From the NCBI RefSeq assembly GCF_019097595.1, contig NC_080727.1, positions 12,251,001 to 12,315,000 on the forward strand: a stretch of 64,000 nt of DNA, in the 5' to 3' direction. The DNA comes from Hemibagrus wyckioides. Taxonomy: Eukaryota; Chordata; Actinopteri; Siluriformes; Bagridae. Made by a program: the position numbers and the translations under genes. Of this stretch, positions 61,401 through 64,000 are shown piece by piece; position 1 is the stretch's first letter; the number at the start of each line of letters is the position of its first letter. The notes below the pieces were generated by a model, which saw only the letters and a program-made list of their open reading frames with translations, was not told the origin of the DNA and ran no database searches.

Positions 61401-63476
61401 AATTAATTACAATTTAAATGAATGCTACTGTATTTGTGTAAAACGATATAATCCAGACTTCAGTTTAATGCTGAAGACACTGAAACGTCGTTCTCCATCC
61501 AGGCGGCTATGTGAAGACTGAGTCGGTCCAGATCGACTTTGACTCTCTGAAGAATCAGAGCAAGGCTCTGCCTGAGAATGACGGTGACGTGTATGATGAT
61601 GTGGGCTCTCAGGAGGAAAGCAGTAGGTACCGTATCAACACTCTGTCCAAATTTGTCCATGAACCTAACTGAGCTCCAGGCAAATCATGCAAATGTGTTC
61701 ATGTAACTGAGTTCATTCATGCAATTATATTTCATTTCAGGAGCATCGCTGGTCCAGGAGGTGAGTCTGAATTGCCTTGTTCACTATCATCCAAAATGCG
61801 GTATTTATTCAAATTAGAGTCTCTCAGCCTAGATGGGAATTTTGTGTCCGACATTTACTTCTTTATTTCTACACCTCAGCTACGAAACTAGTGGAATGTA
61901 TTATAGACACATGTCTCAGCTAAAACCACATCCAGTTCAGTTTTACTAATGTGGTTTAGGACACAGTGGGTTTAATTTATTGTAATCTTCTTTATTTCTA
62001 CAGCATATCCAAGTAGATACTTTTTTTTATTGATGCAGCACATTAAAGAACATAAGCACAATCACTAATGTTACCATGAAGGTGGATTTGGACAGTTTCG
62101 CAGTCAAATCTCAAGCAGTGTACAAGATAGACAAGATAGACTTAATGTTAAACCTAGAATGAATTTCCTGGTTGCGCAGCTGAACTTTTTGACCATATAG
62201 TACGCAGAAGGGAAATCAATGAGGTTGGGTTCCTTTCTGAGTCTGGTTTCTTCCTCATATTGTCTCAGGGGTTTTTTTTTTTTCTTTCTTCCCACCATCA
62301 CCTGTAGCTTGATCATTAGAGATAAACAGAAAAATTGATATCCTGAATTTATTACATTTCTGTAAAGTTGCTTTGTGCTTCATGTCCGTTGTTAAAAGCG
62401 ATATACAAATAAAATCGAATTGCACTAATGAATCAACCCTGAATTTATTAGATTCAATAAAATGTGAAAAAATACTAGAGAAAATAAAATAAAGAGAAAT
62501 TGTTGTGAGTATAAGAACAGGGTAGCATGGCTAACACTGCCCTCTGCTGTTCTCAGTCATTCTGCCTCCACCACCAGAGGGACCTGACGATATATACGAT
62601 GATCTGGAAGATTCCAACCTTAATGTCAGGTGAGTGTATTGTGAGGATGTGTTCATATGTTTAGGACTGTCAAATATCTTTTTAAAAAATGCATACAAAT
62701 TCCTTTTTAGTATTCTGCTGCTATAGACCCGGACCAATCAGATCTGAGAATTCAGCTGTGATGTGGTATAAATCTAGTGAGGACTTTGAGGCAGTTTATA
62801 CCAGTACGAGGGCATTTTCATTGCTCTAACAGAATAAAAAATCGACTTATCAGATATTTTCAATCAGCGTAAACAAATGAATGATGAATTCTGGCCGCAA
62901 GTCGGATATAAAATGATTCAGGACACTGTCGTCTTTCAGTGTGAAGGTTGAAGACAACACTTTCAAATTTTAGATGCTTATGAACAAGCACTTGATATCA
63001 ACATTTACTTTGAAGAAAAATAATATTTGTACTTATATACAGTATATTGAATATATTGCCCCTAGTAGGCTAGGTAAAAACAGAAATACTTCTAAAAATT
63101 AATGATTACAAAAAAAAATTTGGCCTTTTTTATTTATTTATTTATTCATTTATGTTTTTTTATTCTGGATCTGGGTAATTCATATTTTTTGTTTTAAACA
63201 TGGCATCTAAATCATTAGAATGTAATTTTTTTATATGTACCTATTATTTACTTGCAATTAGTTTTGACAGCCCTTCACTATATAGAGAGATTACTAGGTG
63301 CTGTGTGTGTGTATGTGTGTTTATTGTACATCATAATACATCATAATACATCATCCATGTCATGTCCCTGCGTTGGCAGCCCGGAGCCCAGGTCTCTCAT
63401 CAAAGCACGCAGCTTCATTCGGATGCTAAAGACCCCCACTGACTGGAGAAAAAGCCCTGTCCACACTAACGTGTAA
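49437..63476 (+). CDS. fyb1: FYB1/ADAP-like immune adaptor, twelve exons
   Basis: FYB1/ADAP is a cytosolic T-cell and myeloid scaffold that binds SLP-76, FYN, SKAP and Ena/VASP and promotes integrin activation. Exons are 49437-49439, 53984-54938, 58328-58433, 59708-59760, 60300-60322, 60405-60448, 60645-60771, 60858-61017, 61503-61626, 61741-61760, 62557-62629 and 63380-63476. Phases all agree, giving about 594 residues. The start MDNKSDVKAIRARF matches the family. Residues 2-319 are Lys/Pro-rich; a PPPPPASHP stretch (exon 3) is the SKAP/EVH1-type segment. Tyrosine motifs are EEEYDDV (~360), GETYEEL (~388), DVYDDV (~520) and DIYDDL (~553). A charged coil (396-437, EKKREKEEKKR) precedes the helical SH3 domain (438-505: GGRNDLSFKQGDSIDILRIT, DNPEGRWLGR). 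It ends with SLIKARSFIRML; the second hSH3 of mammals is absent. The fish paralogue (a or b) is undetermined. Confidence 0.88.
50455..50645. repeat. dispersed repeat in FYB intron 1
   Basis: Shares TATTGTTTCCATAGTAACAG-like, GTTTTCTGTAAG and GGAAGGAGTCTCCAGTATCA blocks with 41330-41640. Confidence 0.5.
51755..53185 (+). mobile_element. Tc1-like transposon with long inverted ends
   Basis: The left region (51790-51975) and right region (53025-53175) are inverted relatives over about 150-190 bp, sharing TTTCTG(T/C)ATAAA, ACATCATCAGATTTT-like, GACAAAAATATTAT and AAAGTATGTGAACC-like blocks. The inside holds transposase-like sequence with many stops. The element lies in FYB intron 1 and carries a SINE. 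Confidence 0.65.
52443..52612 (+). mobile_element. tRNA-derived SINE inside the Tc1-like element
   Basis: The A-box region is TAGCTTAGTGGTTAAGG and the B-box region is GTTGTGAGTTCAAATCC. Then come ACCAAGCTGCCACTGCTGGG, a CCCTTAACAC block and GCTCTGGATAAATGAC near the end. Confidence 0.7.
54950..56565. other. FYB intron 2, left part
   Basis: No gene or recognised repeat; a T-rich tract lies near 55010. Confidence 0.4.
56570..57000 (+). mobile_element. L2-like LINE 3' UTR, plus strand
   Basis: TAGTTGCACACTTTGCACTT, GGTCCTGGAAAAACGTTGTT and CATTTCACTATGTATG are the plus-strand form of the 3' end seen at 9405 and 28172. Confidence 0.6.
57722..57812 (-). mobile_element. L2-like LINE 3' end fragment, minus strand
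   Basis: AAGTCAAGTCAAGAAGC, TTGTCATTTCAACCATATAT and TGGCTAATGCAGTAGTGAAA. It belongs to the same family as 9405-9500. Confidence 0.65.
57815..57985 (-). repeat. dispersed teleost repeat fragment
   Basis: GAAGCATGGGGAGAACCTAC and GAGGCAAACATGCTAACCAC belong to the group of 8440-8560, on the minus strand. Confidence 0.5.
58664..59085 (-). mobile_element. tRNA-derived SINE, minus strand, split by a second SINE
   Basis: The left part, GAAGACGCCCTTATCC and ACAACTGAGCAACTGAGGGC, is the reversed tail. The right part, GGAATTCAAACTCAGAACC and CTTAACCACTAAGCTACCAC, is the reversed tRNA-like head. Together they form one copy of the family at 52443-52612, interrupted at 58757-58998. Confidence 0.7.
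58757..58998 (+). mobile_element. tRNA-derived SINE, plus strand, inserted
   Basis: The head AGCTCAAGTGGTTAAGGCTC (A-box region) and GGGTTCAAGCCCC (B box) are followed by GCAAGCTGCTACTG, GGGGCATTGTATCATGGCTG and the tail ATATGTGACAAATAAAAGAC. This is the same family as 9064-9262. Confidence 0.75.
59090..59700. other. FYB intron 3, right part
   Basis: No gene or recognised repeat; a short (ATT)n lies at about 59668-59685. Confidence 0.4.
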
Positions 63477-64000
63477 TTTTTCTATTAGTAAGATGGAGCC
63501 AGACAATGTTCTTTTATAAAATCATAACCACCCTCGATTATATTTTGCTACTAAAGTGATTACTGTGATGATTCTCAGGGCCTCGAACAACTTCACCAAA
63601 AGAAATCAGACTCTAATCTATACAAAAATCCCTCCTCAAATGCCTCTTTTTAACTCTTACTCTTACATCACTTTCTTACTGACCATGAGTTTTCACCCAT
63701 CTTGTGACTTTTTCTTTTTCCTTTTCTGATCAGAATATTTGCTGTTGATTCAAAAAAAAGAGATCTGTGTGCACTACCAACAATTATCTTCTAAGGTCAA
63801 ACTATAATCTTATCCAGAAGTATTTGTCTTTAAGGCACTGTTGTGTCCAGCAGTGTACTGACTGAGTCAATATCAGAAGTAAACTGCTTCCTGACTGACA
63901 GAGTGGTGGATTATTTTCCTAAAACAGCAGGCTCTGAAGTGTTTTGTTCCTCTTGTACCACACCCCTTGTATTTTTATCAGGTTATAGTTACATTTAACG
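63477..64000 (+). other. 3' UTR of the FYB gene or following intron
   Basis: No AATAAA and no further FYB coding sequence are visible before the window ends, so the 3' end of the transcript lies beyond it. Confidence 0.4.

Overview
The window looks like a teleost fish chromosome. The grounds are intron-containing vertebrate genes, an abundance of fish-type Tc1/mariner, L2-like, L1-like and Ty3/Gypsy remnants, tRNA-derived SINEs with recognisable A and B boxes, and very long minisatellites. The SINEs resemble ones I associate with catfish (Siluriformes), but that is pattern memory, not a search result.

Layout. (1) 1-2.5 kb: the last exon of an unrecognised gene on the + strand, coding a Ser/Pro/Arg-rich protein built on a 36-bp coding minisatellite. 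(2) 2.5-17.5 kb: repeat-rich intergenic DNA. It holds a 98-bp perfect palindrome, an internally deleted Ty3/Gypsy element on the - strand, a decayed tRNA-Ser copy, a 500-bp hAT-like MITE with 8-bp target duplication, an L1-like 3' end, an L2-like 3' end with an internal VNTR, SINEs, an inverted Tc1 remnant and many microsatellites. It also holds one orphan candidate exon (10609-10790). (3) 17.6-24.2 kb: a 40-bp minisatellite of about 165 units. (4) 24.5-27.7 kb: a decayed - strand locus with a Sec16-like part upstream and a PIM-like kinase part downstream. Both carry frame breaks, yet a perfect triple heat-shock element stands at the presumed promoter. (5) 28.4-36.3 kb: a second giant array, 33-35-bp units, with 2.5-kb higher-order copies. 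(6) 36.4-37.2 kb: a complete-ended but internally deleted Tc1 element. (7) 38.8-43.5 kb: an intact seven-exon CCDC80-like gene (+ strand, about 710 residues). (8) 44-49 kb: intergenic DNA with a strong CTCF-like site and Tc1 remnants. (9) 49.4-63.5 kb: a twelve-exon FYB1/ADAP-type immune adaptor gene (+ strand, about 594 residues) that ends after one helical SH3 domain.

The two intact genes are in the same orientation but have unrelated jobs. CCDC80-type proteins are secreted matrix-associated proteins. FYB1/ADAP is a haematopoietic scaffold linking SLP-76, SKAP and Ena/VASP to integrin activation. The exon models were built by hand from splice sites and reading-frame continuity, and both close without internal stops. 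I found no clearly new defence or mobile system. The most unusual items are the two giant arrays with higher-order copying, the Sec16-like/PIM-like locus with its heat-shock element, the orphan exon, and the single-hSH3 FYB form.
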